This document shows, piece by piece, positions 1 to 8,788 of a DNA stretch of 64,000 nt. Positions within the stretch are counted from its first letter, which is position 1. Each line of letters begins with the position of its first letter. Both the position numbers and the translations under genes were made by a program. Origin of the DNA: Rhodoferax sp. Lineage in GTDB: Bacteria; Pseudomonadota; Gammaproteobacteria; Burkholderiales; Burkholderiaceae_C. Where the stretch lies: positions 248,001 to 312,000 of the forward strand of contig NZ_JADMJN010000005.1 of assembly GCF_018780565.1 (NCBI RefSeq), written 5' to 3'. A model generated the notes under the pieces. It was given only the letters and a program-made list of their open reading frames with translations. It was not told the DNA's origin and searched no databases.

Positions 1-2073
1 TCCAAGCGTTTCCTCATCACTATTGGCGACCGCACCGTGGGTGGCCTGAGCCATCGCGACCAGATGGTGGGCCCCTGGCAGGTGCCGGTGGCCGATTGCG
101 CCGTGACGCTGGCCGATTTCAAGGGCTTCGCAGGTGAGGCCATGAGCATGGGCGAGCGCACGCCGTTGGCCACCGTGAACGCACCGGCATCGGGCCGCAT
201 GGCGGTGGCGGAAGCCATCACCAATTTGCTCGCTGCACCGATCGAGTTGTCGCGTGTCAAACTGTCGGCCAACTGGATGGCCGCCTGCGGCGAGCCCGGT
301 GAAGATGCGGCGTTGTACGCCACCGTCAAGGCCGTGGGTCTGGAGCTGTGCCCCGCGTTGGGTATCTCGATTCCGGTGGGTAAAGATTCCCTGTCCATGC
401 GCACGCAGTGGAAGGATGAGCAGGGCGCCAAGAAGGTGACCTCGCCCGTCTCCCTGATCGTGACGGCGTTTGCCACACTGGCCGATGTGCGCGGCACCCT
501 GACGCCGCAACTGAACGCCAGCGAGGACACCACACTGCTGCTGGTGGACTTGGGCCGTGGCCAGAACCGCATGGGCGGCAGCATGCTGGCGCAGACGCTG
601 GGGCAACTGGGTGACCAGGTGCCCGATCTGGACCACCCGCAAGATCTGGTGAACCTGGTCAAGGCCGTCAACGCCTTGCGCGCGCAGGGGCAGATTTTGG
701 CCTATCACGACCGTAGCGATGGCGGCCTGTTTGCCTCGGTATGCGAGATGGCTTTTGCCGGTCATGTGGGCGTGGCCCTGAATGTGGACATGCTGGTCAC
801 CGAAGGCGACGGCATTACCGATAGCCGCGCTGACCATGGCGACAGCAAGAACTGGGCAGGGCAGGTGAGCGCACGGCGCGACGAACTCACCCTCAAAGCC
901 CTGTTTAACGAAGAACTGGGCGTGGTGCTGCAGGTTCGCACCGCACAGCGCGGTGACGTCATTCAGACTTTGCGCGAGCACGGCTTGAGCAAATACAGCC
1001 ATGAGATCGGAAAGACCCGCCCGTTGGACTCGACCGTGGCGATGGGTGTCGGCGAAGTGCAGGTCTGGCGCGATGCCAAGGCCGTGTTCTCGGCCAAGCT
1101 GCAGGACCTGCACCAGGTCTGGGATAGCACCAGCTGGAAGATCTGCCAGCAGCGCGACAACCCGGCCTGCGCCGACGCCGAGCACGCTGCTGCCGGTGAG
1201 CCGTCGGACCCCGGCATGCACCTGCATTGCGTGCCAAATCAGGCTGCGGCCGCCGTATCATCTGCGCAAGATGCTTCTAAATCAATAGCAAGTCCAGCGC
1301 TCATGCTGTCCCGCCCCAAAGTGGCAGTGTTGCGCGAGCAGGGCGTCAACTCGCATGTGGAAATGGCCTATGCCTTTACCGAAGCGGGTTTTGAAGCCTT
1401 TGACGTGCACATGACCGACCTGCAAAGTGGCCGCGCCAACCTGGCTGACTTCAAGGGCGTGGTGGCCTGCGGTGGTTTCAGCTACGGCGACACGCTGGGT
1501 GCCGGCATTGGCTGGGCTCGCTCCATCACCTTCAATGCCGTTTTGGCCGACCAGTTCAAGGCTTTCTTCGGTCGCACTGACACCTTTGGTTTGGGCGTGT
1601 GCAATGGTTGCCAGATGTTTGCCGAGCTGGCCGACATCATTCCGGGCGCACAAGATTGGCCGCGCTTCACGACCAACCAGAGCGAACGCTTCGAGGCACG
1701 GTTGAGCATGGTGGAGGTGCTGGAGTCCCCTTCGCTGTTCTTCAAGGGCATGGCCGGCAACCGCTTGCCGATTGCTGTGGCGCACGGCGAGGGCTACGCC
1801 AACTTCAAGTACCGGGGCAATGCCGACAAAGCCATCGCCGCCATGCGCTTCACCGACAACCATGGGGCTGCGACCGAGGCTTATCCGTTTAATCCGAACG
1901 GCAGTCCCGGCGGCCTGACGGCGGTAACCACGGCCGACGGACGCTTCACCGCCATGATGCCCCACCCCGAGCGCGTGTTTCGCAACATCCAGATGAGTTG
2001 GACCAATGGCGACCCAGCGGCTTTCAGCGCCTGGATGCAGCTATGGGAAAACGCGAGACGTTGGGTGGGCTGA
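1..2073 (+). CDS. purL: Phosphoribosylformylglycinamidine synthase, C-terminal half (partial)
   Basis: The reading frame is open from base 1, so the gene begins before the window; about 690 C-terminal residues are present of a protein normally near 1300. It makes FGAM from FGAR, glutamine and ATP in de novo purine synthesis, in the cytosol. The first part carries the second synthetase domain (KRFLITIGDRTVGGL, GKDSLSM, HDRSDGGL). The last third is the glutamine amidotransferase domain, with nucleophile Cys at 1600-1602 (GVCNGCQMF) and catalytic His/Glu at 1963-1971 (MPHPER). The linker between the two domains contains a 17-bp dispersed repeat (1273-1289) and departs from the family there. It converges on the next gene with 3 bp between stops. 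Confidence 0.97.
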   Translation, partial: SKRFLITIGDRTVGGLSHRDQMVGPWQVPVADCAVTLADFKGFAGEAMSMGERTPLATVNAPASGRMAVAEAITNLLAAPIELSRVKLSANWMAACGEPGEDAALYATVKAVGLELCPALGISIPVGKDSLSMRTQWKDEQGAKKVTSPVSLIVTAFATLADVRGTLTPQLNASEDTTLLLVDLGRGQNRMGGSMLAQTLGQLGDQVPDLDHPQDLVNLVKAVNALRAQGQILAYHDRSDGGLFASVCEMAFAGHVGVALNVDMLVTEGDGITDSRADHGDSKNWAGQVSARRDELTLKALFNEELGVVLQVRTAQRGDVIQTLREHGLSKYSHEIGKTRPLDSTVAMGVGEVQVWRDAKAVFSAKLQDLHQVWDSTSWKICQQRDNPACADAEHAAAGEPSDPGMHLHCVPNQAAAAVSSAQDASKSIASPALMLSRPKVAVLREQGVNSHVEMAYAFTEAGFEAFDVHMTDLQSGRANLADFKGVVACGGFSYGDTLGAGIGWARSITFNAVLADQFKAFFGRTDTFGLGVCNGCQMFAELADIIPGAQDWPRFTTNQSERFEARLSMVEVLESPSLFFKGMAGNRLPIAVAHGEGYANFKYRGNADKAIAAMRFTDNHGAATEAYPFNPNGSPGGLTAVTTADGRFTAMMPHPERVFRNIQMSWTNGDPAAFSAWMQLWENARRWVG
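1273..1289. repeat. 17-bp dispersed repeat, copy 1
   Basis: GCTTCTAAATCAATAGC. It fits the pattern GCT-N11-AGC with an AT-rich core that recurs at 3706, 30694, 33978, 49636 and 59527. This copy lies in frame in the PurL interdomain linker and encodes ASKSIA. Confidence 0.6.
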
Positions 2074-2076
2074 AGC

Positions 2077-2568
2077 TCAGGTCACGGCGACCCGCGTGCT
2101 CAAGTCAAGTGTGCGGGTGGCCAGGATGGCTCCCAAGGCCATGGAAAGTGCCAACGCGATACTGGGCTGTTGTCGGGACAGGGCTGCGAAATCGGTGGGG
2201 CTGAGTTCCCACACTTTGCAGTCGCTGTAGGCCACGACCGATGCATTGCGAGCCCGGTGAGAAAAGAAACTGCCTTCACCCACCACGGTGCCAGGCCCCA
2301 GTATGGCCAGTTGCGTGAAGCCGCCGTCGGTTCGCAGGTCCACTTTCAGGCTGCCGGATTCCAGAAAATACAGTTTGCGATCAGTGGCGCCCTGCGAAAT
2401 CAAAACGTGCCCGCGTGGCAGCACCGAAGGATGCAGATAGCTGGCCAGTGCGGTCCATCGGTGCGGCTCCATGAACCTGGCCAATGTGCCGTCGTCTGTA
2501 TGGCGTGATATGGCCGCAACCAGCCCACTTACGTCGGGCTTCTGGGGTGTCAGAACTCCACTGCTCAT
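2077..2568 (-). CDS. Cyclic nucleotide-binding domain protein without DNA-binding domain
   Basis: A 163-residue protein made of a single cNMP-binding (CAP_ED-type) beta-roll, roughly residues 40-150. It reads LPRGHVLISQGATDRKLYFL, then LKVDLRTDGGFTQLAILGPG, then VVGEGSFFSHRARNASVVA, which is the phosphate-binding cassette position (GEGSFF...RNAS). No helix-turn-helix follows, so it is not a complete Crp/Fnr regulator. It may be a ligand sensor or regulatory subunit acting on a partner protein; the partner and ligand cannot be read from the sequence. It faces purL tail to tail. Start at 2568 (ATG). Confidence 0.8.
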   Translation of the reverse strand: MSSGVLTPQKPDVSGLVAAISRHTDDGTLARFMEPHRWTALASYLHPSVLPRGHVLISQGATDRKLYFLESGSLKVDLRTDGGFTQLAILGPGTVVGEGSFFSHRARNASVVAYSDCKVWELSPTDFAALSRQQPSIALALSMALGAILATRTLDLSTRVAVT

Positions 2569-2652
2569 CGCGGCCTCCCGGCTGTATCGATATCGTCAAC
2601 GGACGGGATCTCACACCCGCCGGTCAAAGTATGGATGCAGGGCTGCCCGGCG

Positions 2653-3147
2653 TCAAGCTTTGGGCGTGCTGGCTTTGGGATAGCCCAAACGTGCCAGTGC
2701 CTGCTTGACTCGCGCATCGAAAGCATCAGTGACGTTCAAAAGGCGCTGGTCCACGGCTTTGCTCGCGTTGCTGATGCGGCCCTTGAGGAGGTCGGCATTG
2801 TTGTCGATCGCGCCACGTGCTTGGAACTCCAGCTTTTCGCCAGCTTTGACCAGCGCTTCAAAGGCTTTTTCTCCGCGGGTACCAGTGGAGGTGGTGACCT
2901 TGGCCAAAGCCCCCAAGCCCGCCAGCCAGATGGCACGCTGGGAATCAATCAGCCGCAAGGATGCATCCCGCGTCAGGTGGACCGCAGCGCTGACTTTTTT
3001 GCGGCTTTGGCTGGTGACCTGTTTCAAGGTGGCGGGTTGGGCCGCAAGGGTTGTGTCGGTCTTCGTCTTGCGCCTGGTGGCCGGCGCCCGACTTTGCGTC
3101 TTGGCCGTTGCAGTTTTCCTTGCTTTGGTAGCAGTGCTGGTAACCAT
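2653..3147 (-). CDS. Phasin family protein (polyhydroxyalkanoate granule-associated)
   Basis: 164 residues. Residues 1-50 are rich in Lys, Ala and Thr, like the histone-H1-like tails of PhaF-type phasins. The rest is the amphipathic helical phasin domain (pfam05597-type), with LIDSQRAIWLAGLGALAKV, RGEKAFEALVKAGEKLE and a C-terminal AFDARVKQALARLGYP. Such proteins coat PHA storage granules and can tie them to the nucleoid. A Shine-Dalgarno AAGGAA lies about 7 bp before the ATG at 3147. The gene is single and divergent from the next one. Family assignment is good; the exact PhaF/PhaI/PhaP type is not resolved. Confidence 0.85.
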   Translation of the reverse strand: MVTSTATKARKTATAKTQSRAPATRRKTKTDTTLAAQPATLKQVTSQSRKKVSAAVHLTRDASLRLIDSQRAIWLAGLGALAKVTTSTGTRGEKAFEALVKAGEKLEFQARGAIDNNADLLKGRISNASKAVDQRLLNVTDAFDARVKQALARLGYPKASTPKA

Positions 3148-3273
3148 GAATGTTTCCTTATTGAAGGGTGAGACGGATCGCCGTGCAAGCGTTATCCCTG
3201 ACTAAATCCAAAGAATACAACTCGGTTTCACGCGCTGGATTGTGAAAACGCACGAATCGGGTATCGTTCCCGC

Positions 3274-4041
3274 ATGTCTCGCAACAACCCAGGCTCTGCC
3301 ATTTCTCGATTCGAAACAGTGGACGCATTGCGTGGTACCGCGATGGTGTGGATGACCGCCTTTCACTTTGGCTTCGATCTGAATCACTTCGGCTACCTTC
3401 GGCAGGATTTCTACAACGATCCGCTGTGGACCTGGCAGCGAACCTGCATCGTCAGCCTTTTTCTTTTTTGCGCAGGTATCGGGCAGGCCATTGCCGTCCT
3501 TCAAGGCCAGAGCTGGCCTCGTTTCTGGCGCCGCTGGGCTCAGGTTGCCGGATGTGCGGCGCTGGTTACGCTGGGGTCGTGGTGGATGTACCCGCAAAGC
3601 TATATTTACTTCGGCGTTTTGCACGGTATTGCATTGATGCTCATTCTGGCGCGGTTGACAGTGCACTGGGGCTGGCACTTGTGGTGGCTCGGCGGGGTCG
3701 CCATTGCTTTTAAATTCATAGCAGCCTACGCTTTGACGACGGAGGCCTTGGCCTTGTATGCCGATACCATGAATGCGCCGGTGCTCAACTGGCTGGGTTT
3801 TATTTCGCGCAAACCCGTCACAGAAGACTATGTGCCGCTGATTCCCTGGCTGGGTGTCATGTGGTGGGGTGTTGCCGCCGGCGCCAGTTTGTCCCGCCAG
3901 GCGTCTGGCATCTTGTCGTGGCGTTTGCCTGAACTGCTGCAGCCATTGGCGGTGCTGGGGCGCTGGAGTTTGAGCTACTACATGGTGCATCAGCCTGTGA
4001 TGATTGCGGTCTTGATGGCGCTCGCCTGGCTGCTTAAATAG
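3274..4041 (+). CDS. DUF1624 / heparan-alpha-glucosaminide acetyltransferase-like membrane protein
   Basis: 255 residues with about seven hydrophobic segments. The N-terminus RFETVDALRGTAMVWMTAFH is the hallmark of the DUF1624 (acyltransferase_3-like, HGSNAT-related) family. The conserved FHFGFDLNHFGY follows, and the C-terminus has GRWSLSYYMVHQPVMIAVL. Family members are thought to transfer acyl groups across the inner membrane; the substrate is unknown here. A copy of the 17-bp repeat sits in frame at residues 145-150. No clear ribosome binding site is seen before the ATG at 3274. The gene is monocistronic, ending in a strong terminator shared with ppiC. Confidence 0.85.
   Translation: MSRNNPGSAISRFETVDALRGTAMVWMTAFHFGFDLNHFGYLRQDFYNDPLWTWQRTCIVSLFLFCAGIGQAIAVLQGQSWPRFWRRWAQVAGCAALVTLGSWWMYPQSYIYFGVLHGIALMLILARLTVHWGWHLWWLGGVAIAFKFIAAYALTTEALALYADTMNAPVLNWLGFISRKPVTEDYVPLIPWLGVMWWGVAAGASLSRQASGILSWRLPELLQPLAVLGRWSLSYYMVHQPVMIAVLMALAWLLK
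3706..3722. repeat. 17-bp dispersed repeat, copy 2
   Basis: GCTTTTAAATTCATAGC, matching GCT-N11-AGC. It lies inside the DUF1624 gene, between two membrane segments. Confidence 0.55.
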
Positions 4042-4052
4042 GCTTGCCCATC

Positions 4053-4080
4053 AAAAAACGCGGCCTTGGCCGCGTTTTTT
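4053..4080. terminator. Bidirectional intrinsic terminator
   Basis: A perfect inverted repeat with 13-bp arms (A6 then CGCGGCC, and the mirror GGCCGCG then T6) around a 2-base loop. It has A and T tracts on both sides, so it can end the rightward DUF1624 gene and the leftward ppiC operon. Confidence 0.95.
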
Positions 4081-4099
4081 GTCAAAGCTGCAAGCAGGT

Positions 4100-4885
4100 T
4101 TATTCGATTTTGGCTTTGGCGCGTAAATCTTCCTGGAACTTGGCCAGCTTTTGCTGTTGCAGTTGTTGGGCAATTTGAGGCTTGACCTCGTCAAGCTTGG
4201 GCAGCTGGGCGTCGCGGACGTCGTCCAGGCGAATGATGTGGTAGCCGAATTGCGTCTTGACAGGCGCCTCGGTTGTCTTGCCTTTGGCCAGCTTGCCCAA
4301 AGCATCCGCGAATTCAGCCACATAGCTTCCGGCGCTGGCCCAGTCGAGATCACCACCTTTGGCGCCAGAACCTGGATCTTTACTGGATTTCTTGGCGATC
4401 TCATCAAATTTGCCGCCCTTTTTCAGCTTGGCAATGATGTCTTTCGCTTCGTCTTCTTTTTCCACCAGGATGTGACGCGCACGGTATTCCTTGCCGCCGT
4501 TGGCTGCAACAAATTTGTCGTACTCTGCCTTGATCTCAACATCGGTGACTGGATTGTTCTTCTGATAATTGCCGAACAACTCGCGAATCAGGATGGACTG
4601 ATGTGCCAGCTCCATCTGGGTCTTGAAGTCCTCGGTCGTATCCAGACCCTGCTTTTTGGCTTCCTGAATGAAAATTTCGCGGGCAATGACTTCATCCCTG
4701 AGCTGGCCCTGCATTTCAGGCGTGACAGGCCGGCCGGAGCGGGCGATTTGCTGCATCAGTGCATCAATACGTGACTTGGGAACGGCCTTGCCGTTGACGA
4801 TGGCCACGTTCTGGGCCATAACGGTCGGTGCCAGTGTTCCCAGCATGGCAGCAGCAGCCACAGCCGCCAAAAGTTTCATTTTCAT
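4100..4885 (-). CDS. Periplasmic parvulin-type peptidylprolyl isomerase
   Basis: 261 residues. Residues 1-24 form a Sec signal peptide (KLLAAVAAAAMLG, cleavage after TVMA). An N-terminal chaperone-like segment follows (NGKAVPKSRIDALMQQIA). The parvulin domain is at about 131-225, with RARHILVEKEDEA, GGDLDWA and QFGYHIIRLDDVR. It would catalyse prolyl cis/trans isomerisation and help fold exported proteins, like PpiC/PrsA/SurA relatives. It is the last gene of the leftward selO-msrB-yciB-bolA group, 70 bp from bolA, and stops just before the bidirectional terminator. Confidence 0.93.
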   Translation of the reverse strand: MKMKLLAAVAAAAMLGTLAPTVMAQNVAIVNGKAVPKSRIDALMQQIARSGRPVTPEMQGQLRDEVIAREIFIQEAKKQGLDTTEDFKTQMELAHQSILIRELFGNYQKNNPVTDVEIKAEYDKFVAANGGKEYRARHILVEKEDEAKDIIAKLKKGGKFDEIAKKSSKDPGSGAKGGDLDWASAGSYVAEFADALGKLAKGKTTEAPVKTQFGYHIIRLDDVRDAQLPKLDEVKPQIAQQLQQQKLAKFQEDLRAKAKIE

Positions 4886-4955
4886 TCAGGTTTCCTATGC
4901 GATAAAGTCAAAAACAGGATCTACAAAAGTTCTGCGAAACCAGGCTTGAAAGGGT

Positions 4956-5249
4956 TCAAGCCGGTGGCAACTGGGCTTCAATCGCCAAGGCGTGCAGGCC
5001 CCGGTCCATGAAATCTTGCAGTGCATCATACACAAGGCGATGTCGCATCACGGGCGACTTGCCTGTAAACAAATGTGAAGCAATGCGGACACGAAAGTGG
5101 GTGCCAAAACCGGTGCCATTGGCTCCGGCGTGACCATGGTGCTGGAAACTTTCATCCAGTACCTCGAGCGTGGTGGGTTGAAGCGCTTCGCGCAAACGCT
5201 GTTCAAGTTGCACCGCAGTGGGGGCTTCGGGGATTGTTGGAGAGGTCAT
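4956..5249 (-). CDS. BolA family protein
   Basis: 97 residues with the BolA fold. It reads LEVLDESFQHHGHAG, then GTHFRVRIASHLFTGKSPVM, then RHRLVYDALQDFMDRGLHAL, including the conserved RHR..Y motif. BolA proteins pair with monothiol glutaredoxins in Fe-S handling and also affect envelope and morphology genes. It lies 27 bp after yciB, and the yciB-bolA-ppiC order is a familiar Burkholderiales arrangement. Calling it bolA itself rather than another BolA-like paralogue is not certain, so no symbol is given. Confidence 0.92.
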   Translation of the reverse strand: MTSPTIPEAPTAVQLEQRLREALQPTTLEVLDESFQHHGHAGANGTGFGTHFRVRIASHLFTGKSPVMRHRLVYDALQDFMDRGLHALAIEAQLPPA

Positions 5250-5276
5250 GGTGATGCAGTCGCAAGGGCCTGGGCG

Positions 5277-5816
5277 TCAGGCCCTGGGCTCGTCAGACTT
5301 GAGGTAGCGGGAAATATAAAACCCCTGACCAATGATGAAGGCCAGCGGGAACGCGTAGCCCCAGAGCTTGAAATTCACCCAGGCCTCGGTGCTGTAGTAG
5401 GCGGCCACATAGGCATTGATGAGCGACATGAATGCACTGTAGGCAATCCACAAAACGTTGAGTCGCATCCAGACCGGATCGGGGAGTTCCATTTGGCTAC
5501 CCAGCAACATTTTGAGGAAGTTCTTTTTGTATACCCAGACGGCCACTGCCAGCGCAATCGCCATGGCCGCGTAGAGTACCGTCGGCTTCCATTTGATAAA
5601 ACGGTCGTCATGCAGGACCAGGGTCAAGGTACCGAAAACAAGCACCAAGGCCAGCGTGATCTTGTGCATGGCCTGCAATTTGCGGTCAATGACGTAGATC
5701 AGGACCATTTGAACCACGGTGGCGGCCATCAGCACGCCTGTGCCCACGTATATGTCGTAGGCTTTGTAGGCCCCAAAAAACAGCAGGATGGGGAGGAAAT
5801 CAATCAGTATTTTCAT
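5277..5816 (-). CDS. yciB: Inner membrane septation protein A (YciB/IspZ)
   Basis: 179 residues, about five to six membrane helices. Typical family text includes [15 protein letters not shown] at the N-terminus, [41 protein letters not shown] and ISRYLKSDE at the end. In enterobacteria YciB takes part in envelope synthesis and division. Its start overlaps the msrB stop by 4 bp, so translation is probably coupled to msrB; bolA follows 27 bp later. Confidence 0.95.
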   Translation of the reverse strand: MKILIDFLPILLFFGAYKAYDIYVGTGVLMAATVVQMVLIYVIDRKLQAMHKITLALVLVFGTLTLVLHDDRFIKWKPTVLYAAMAIALAVAVWVYKKNFLKMLLGSQMELPDPVWMRLNVLWIAYSAFMSLINAYVAAYYSTEAWVNFKLWGYAFPLAFIIGQGFYISRYLKSDEPRA

Positions 5817-6223
5817 TTAGGGCTGAAGTTTAACGAAGCCGAGTTCATGCAATAGCGCAGTCCGGTGGGCGCCGGGCCATCTTCGAAGACATGGCCAAGG
5901 TGGGCACCGCAGTCAGCGCAGTGCACTTCGGTGCGTTTCATCCACAGCACACCGTCGACCTTGGTGCCCACGGCAGTTTCATCCAGGGGTTGAAAAAAGC
6001 TGGGCCAGCCGGAGCCGGATTCGTACTTGGTGCTGGAATCAAACAAGGGCTTTTCGCAGCAGATGCACTTGTAGACGCCCTCTGCCTTGTTGCTCTCCAG
6101 CTTGCCGGTGTAGGCGCGTTCGGTGGCTTCGTGGCGTGTGACATCAAAGGCCAGAGGCTCGGCCCCCTTTTCTTGCAGCAGGGCTTTCCACTGGAGCTCG
6201 GTTTTTTCGATTTTGTAGCTCAT
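5813..6223 (-). CDS. msrB: Peptide-methionine (R)-S-oxide reductase
   Basis: 136 residues from the chosen ATG at 6223 (MSYKIEKTE). A longer open frame runs up to 6337, but it would overlap selO and add non-family residues, so the short start is preferred. Zinc-binding pairs are Cys53/Cys56 and Cys102/Cys105, the substrate loop GWPSF is at 72-76, and the catalytic Cys125 is in [11 protein letters not shown]. The enzyme reduces methionine-R-sulfoxide in proteins using thioredoxin. It follows selO by 31 bp and overlaps yciB by 4 bp, which indicates one transcription unit. Confidence 0.95.
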   Translation of the reverse strand: MSYKIEKTELQWKALLQEKGAEPLAFDVTRHEATERAYTGKLESNKAEGVYKCICCEKPLFDSSTKYESGSGWPSFFQPLDETAVGTKVDGVLWMKRTEVHCADCGAHLGHVFEDGPAPTGLRYCMNSASLNFSPK

Positions 6224-6254
6224 GAAGATGACTCGTCTTAATGTGATGGTAGTT

Positions 6255-7748
6255 TCAGGAACTGCAACTGATCTCAATGCCTGCAGCCCACTCTGGCGGG
6301 AAACCGGCATATTCTTCAAACCCCTTGTGTTCCTCAAATGGGGATTCGAGCAGTGTCAGCAAGGTATTGACTTCGGAAAAGTCCTTTAGTTTCGCTTTTT
6401 TGATAGCTTGTTCACCCAAGTGGTTTCGCAGCACAAACTTGGGATTGGTTTTGAGCATCAAATCAGTCGATTCCCCGCGTGGAATATGCTTGATTCGCTC
6501 CGAATAGCGTAGCAACCAGGCGTCTGCAGCTACGCGATCCAGGAACAGGTCACGCACTGCAGCAGCATCACGGCCGCCATCCGAATGACTCAGGCGCCGC
6601 CAGAAAATGGTGTAGTCGACGCGGTCCGCAGCCAGCAATTTCAGAATGTCTTCAATCAAGGCCCGGTCCAGCGCCGACATCTCACCTTGCGACGCCATCA
6701 AACCCAGTTTGGCGCCCATTCTTTGGCCAAACTCCGCTGGAAACACTGTTTTGTAAGACTCAAGCGCAGCAATGGCGGGTTCTTGCTCCCCAATCAGCGG
6801 TAGTAAAGCCTGCCCCAGGCAGTACAGATTCCAGTAAGCCATATTGGGCTGTTTGTTGAAGGCATAGCGCCCCTGGTTGTCGGAGTGATTGCAGATGTGG
6901 CCTGGGTTGTACGCGTCCAGAAACTGGAATGGCCCATAGTCAATGGTCAGGCCCAGAATGCTCATGTTGTCGGTGTTCATCACGCCATGGCAGAAGCCGA
7001 CGGACTGCCATTGTGCGACCATGATCGCGGTTCGCTCGCTCACGGCTTGCAAAAGCGCGGCGTAAGGATTGCCGGCAAATTCTTCACTCGTTCGGCATTC
7101 GGGGTAGTGCCGGTCAATGGTGTAGTCGGCAAGCGCCTTGAGCTGATCGTGCTGGTTGCCATGTGAAAAATGCTCAAAGTGGCCAAACCGCACGAAGCTG
7201 GGTGCCAGTCGCGTGACGACCGCCGCAGTTTCGATCGTTTCACGCCGAATCGGCGCATCCGAGCCAATGACACACAAAGCGCGTGACGTGGGTATGCCCA
7301 GGCCGTGCATGGCTTCGCTGCACAGGAATTCGCGAATGCTGGAGCGCAGCACCGCGCGGCCGTCGCCCATGCGGGAGTAGGGCGTGAGTCCCGCACCTTT
7401 GAGCTGAACTTCCATGCCTGCGCCCGTCTCGCCCAGCAGAAGGGCGCGGCCGTCGCCCAACTGTCCGGCCCACATTCCGAATTGATGTCCGCTGTACACG
7501 CTGGCCAAAGTGGCTCCGCCTGCAAGGCGGCGGTTGCCTGATACCGCTTCCAGCAGTTCGGACGAATCCAGCCAGGACGGGTCCAGCCCCAGTACCGCGG
7601 CGGCTGCGCTGCTTCGCCCTACCCAGTAGGGCGCAGGCAGGGGTTGTGGCGCAAGGCGCGTATAAAAGTCTTCGCCCAATTGGGAGAAGCTGTTGTTCCA
7701 AGTCAGTCCTATGTCCAGACCGTCGTGGCTGTCAGATGCCGTGTTCAT
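6255..7748 (-). CDS. selO: Protein adenylyltransferase SelO (YdiU/UPF0061)
   Basis: 497 residues, full length for the pseudokinase-fold SelO family, which transfers AMP from ATP to Ser/Thr/Tyr of proteins such as glutaredoxin. Conserved text includes [60 protein letters not shown] and the active-site [20 protein letters not shown] with metal-binding Asn/Asp. The C-terminus ends SCSS; E. coli SelO carries selenocysteine/cysteine near the end, and here a Cys is present 3 residues from the stop. It is probably the first gene of the selO-msrB-yciB-bolA-ppiC unit. Confidence 0.96.
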   Translation of the reverse strand: MNTASDSHDGLDIGLTWNNSFSQLGEDFYTRLAPQPLPAPYWVGRSSAAAAVLGLDPSWLDSSELLEAVSGNRRLAGGATLASVYSGHQFGMWAGQLGDGRALLLGETGAGMEVQLKGAGLTPYSRMGDGRAVLRSSIREFLCSEAMHGLGIPTSRALCVIGSDAPIRRETIETAAVVTRLAPSFVRFGHFEHFSHGNQHDQLKALADYTIDRHYPECRTSEEFAGNPYAALLQAVSERTAIMVAQWQSVGFCHGVMNTDNMSILGLTIDYGPFQFLDAYNPGHICNHSDNQGRYAFNKQPNMAYWNLYCLGQALLPLIGEQEPAIAALESYKTVFPAEFGQRMGAKLGLMASQGEMSALDRALIEDILKLLAADRVDYTIFWRRLSHSDGGRDAAAVRDLFLDRVAADAWLLRYSERIKHIPRGESTDLMLKTNPKFVLRNHLGEQAIKKAKLKDFSEVNTLLTLLESPFEEHKGFEEYAGFPPEWAAGIEISCSS

Positions 7749-7826
7749 GGTTGAATTGTCTCGCAGTGTCGCCAGACCCCGCGGCCGCAGGGTTATCCGA
7801 CCTCCGATCGAACCCGCTTCGTGCGC

Positions 7827-8555
7827 TCAGGAAGTCTGAGGTGCGGAAAAGATGAAATTGGTCAGCGCTTCGTCATCGGGAATTTCCAGTCGGCCGAAAT
7901 CCAGTGTCACCAGGCCCCGTTGTGCCAGTGACCGCAGCGACTGGTTGGCCGTCTGACGGGAGATGCCGACCAGGCTGGCCAGTTCGTCCTGCGACAGGTT
8001 GAGCTTTCGCGTTCGCCCCCAGAACAGCCGACTGAGGGACAGCGCAACACGCTGCTCGGGTGTGCGCAAACGGCTGGTTTCGATAATGGCCATGGTTTGG
8101 CTCACCCGGATACTCAATTGCTTTGCCAGAAACTGGTTGAACGCCAGGCTGCTGGCACGCAGTTCATGAAACTCACTCTGCGGCAGGCACAGCAATTCGG
8201 TGTCACGCAGGGCAACGACCTCGTAACGGCGAAGCTCGATGTTCATCGCCGAACCTTCGCCGAACCAGTCGCCGCAAGCTGCACACACGAAACTGCATGT
8301 CTTTCCCTGAACGGGCACGCTCTGCAATTTGACGAGCCCTGACAGAACGCCATACCACCCTTCCACTTGGGCGCCAGCTGGCAGCAGGACCTCTCCCTTT
8401 TTGCCCGAAATGCGCAGCAAACTATCAGCGACCCGGGTTTGAGTCGACAGGGGCAGGCTGGCAAACCAGGGTTGCAGCGCTACAAATCGGGATATGGGAG
8501 AGACCGAGTCGGGAAACATGGTTTTTTTATGTAAGACAAGCCGCGATGTGGTCAT
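7827..8555 (-). CDS. Crp/Fnr family transcriptional regulator with an internal Cys cluster
   Basis: 242 residues. A cNMP-binding-type beta-roll (about 30-135) has GEVLLPAGAQVEGWYGVLSG and GDWFGEGSAMNIELRRYEVV. It is followed by the dimer helix and an HTH_Crp domain near 180-230, with LSQDELASLVGISRQTANQS as recognition helix. Three cysteines (C87, C91, C94 in CSFVCAACGDW) sit where most relatives have small or hydrophobic residues, just before the phosphate-binding cassette. A Met at residue 13 (8519) is an alternative start. It is divergent from the acyl-CoA ligase at 8789 and is the best candidate regulator of that island. Confidence 0.88.
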   Translation of the reverse strand: MTTSRLVLHKKTMFPDSVSPISRFVALQPWFASLPLSTQTRVADSLLRISGKKGEVLLPAGAQVEGWYGVLSGLVKLQSVPVQGKTCSFVCAACGDWFGEGSAMNIELRRYEVVALRDTELLCLPQSEFHELRASSLAFNQFLAKQLSIRVSQTMAIIETSRLRTPEQRVALSLSRLFWGRTRKLNLSQDELASLVGISRQTANQSLRSLAQRGLVTLDFGRLEIPDDEALTNFIFSAPQTS

Positions 8556-8602
8556 GGATACGGCTGGTCAGAAAATGAAGACCCAGGGTTACTACCTATA
8601 AA

Positions 8603-8620
8603 CTGTCGCTCAGTTGACAG
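8603..8620. promoter_or_regulatory. Candidate Crp/Fnr-type operator
   Basis: CTGTC-N8-GACAG, an inverted repeat with the two-half-site spacing usual for Crp/Fnr dimers. It is located 48 bp before the Crp/Fnr gene and about 170 bp before the acyl-CoA ligase start. No experimental consensus is known to me for this regulator, so the assignment rests on symmetry and position only. Confidence 0.35.
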
Positions 8621-8788
8621 GGTTTGCCGTGCGCCGTCATTCACATCAAAATGACGTCCGCGCCAAGACCTCGATGATACGAAATCTGCTGTTCATGACC
8701 TCAGGCTCGTATGTCGGCTTGGCCATGCTTGTTCAAAAACCGCAGTACCATGCGCGTTTCGATTCCACAATTATTCAGGAGTTCTTAC

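Noticed and set aside
6394..6407. GCTTTTTTGATAGC in selO resembling the 17-bp repeat
   Set aside because: It is 14 bp rather than 17, and lies in a region whose protein sequence fits the SelO family.
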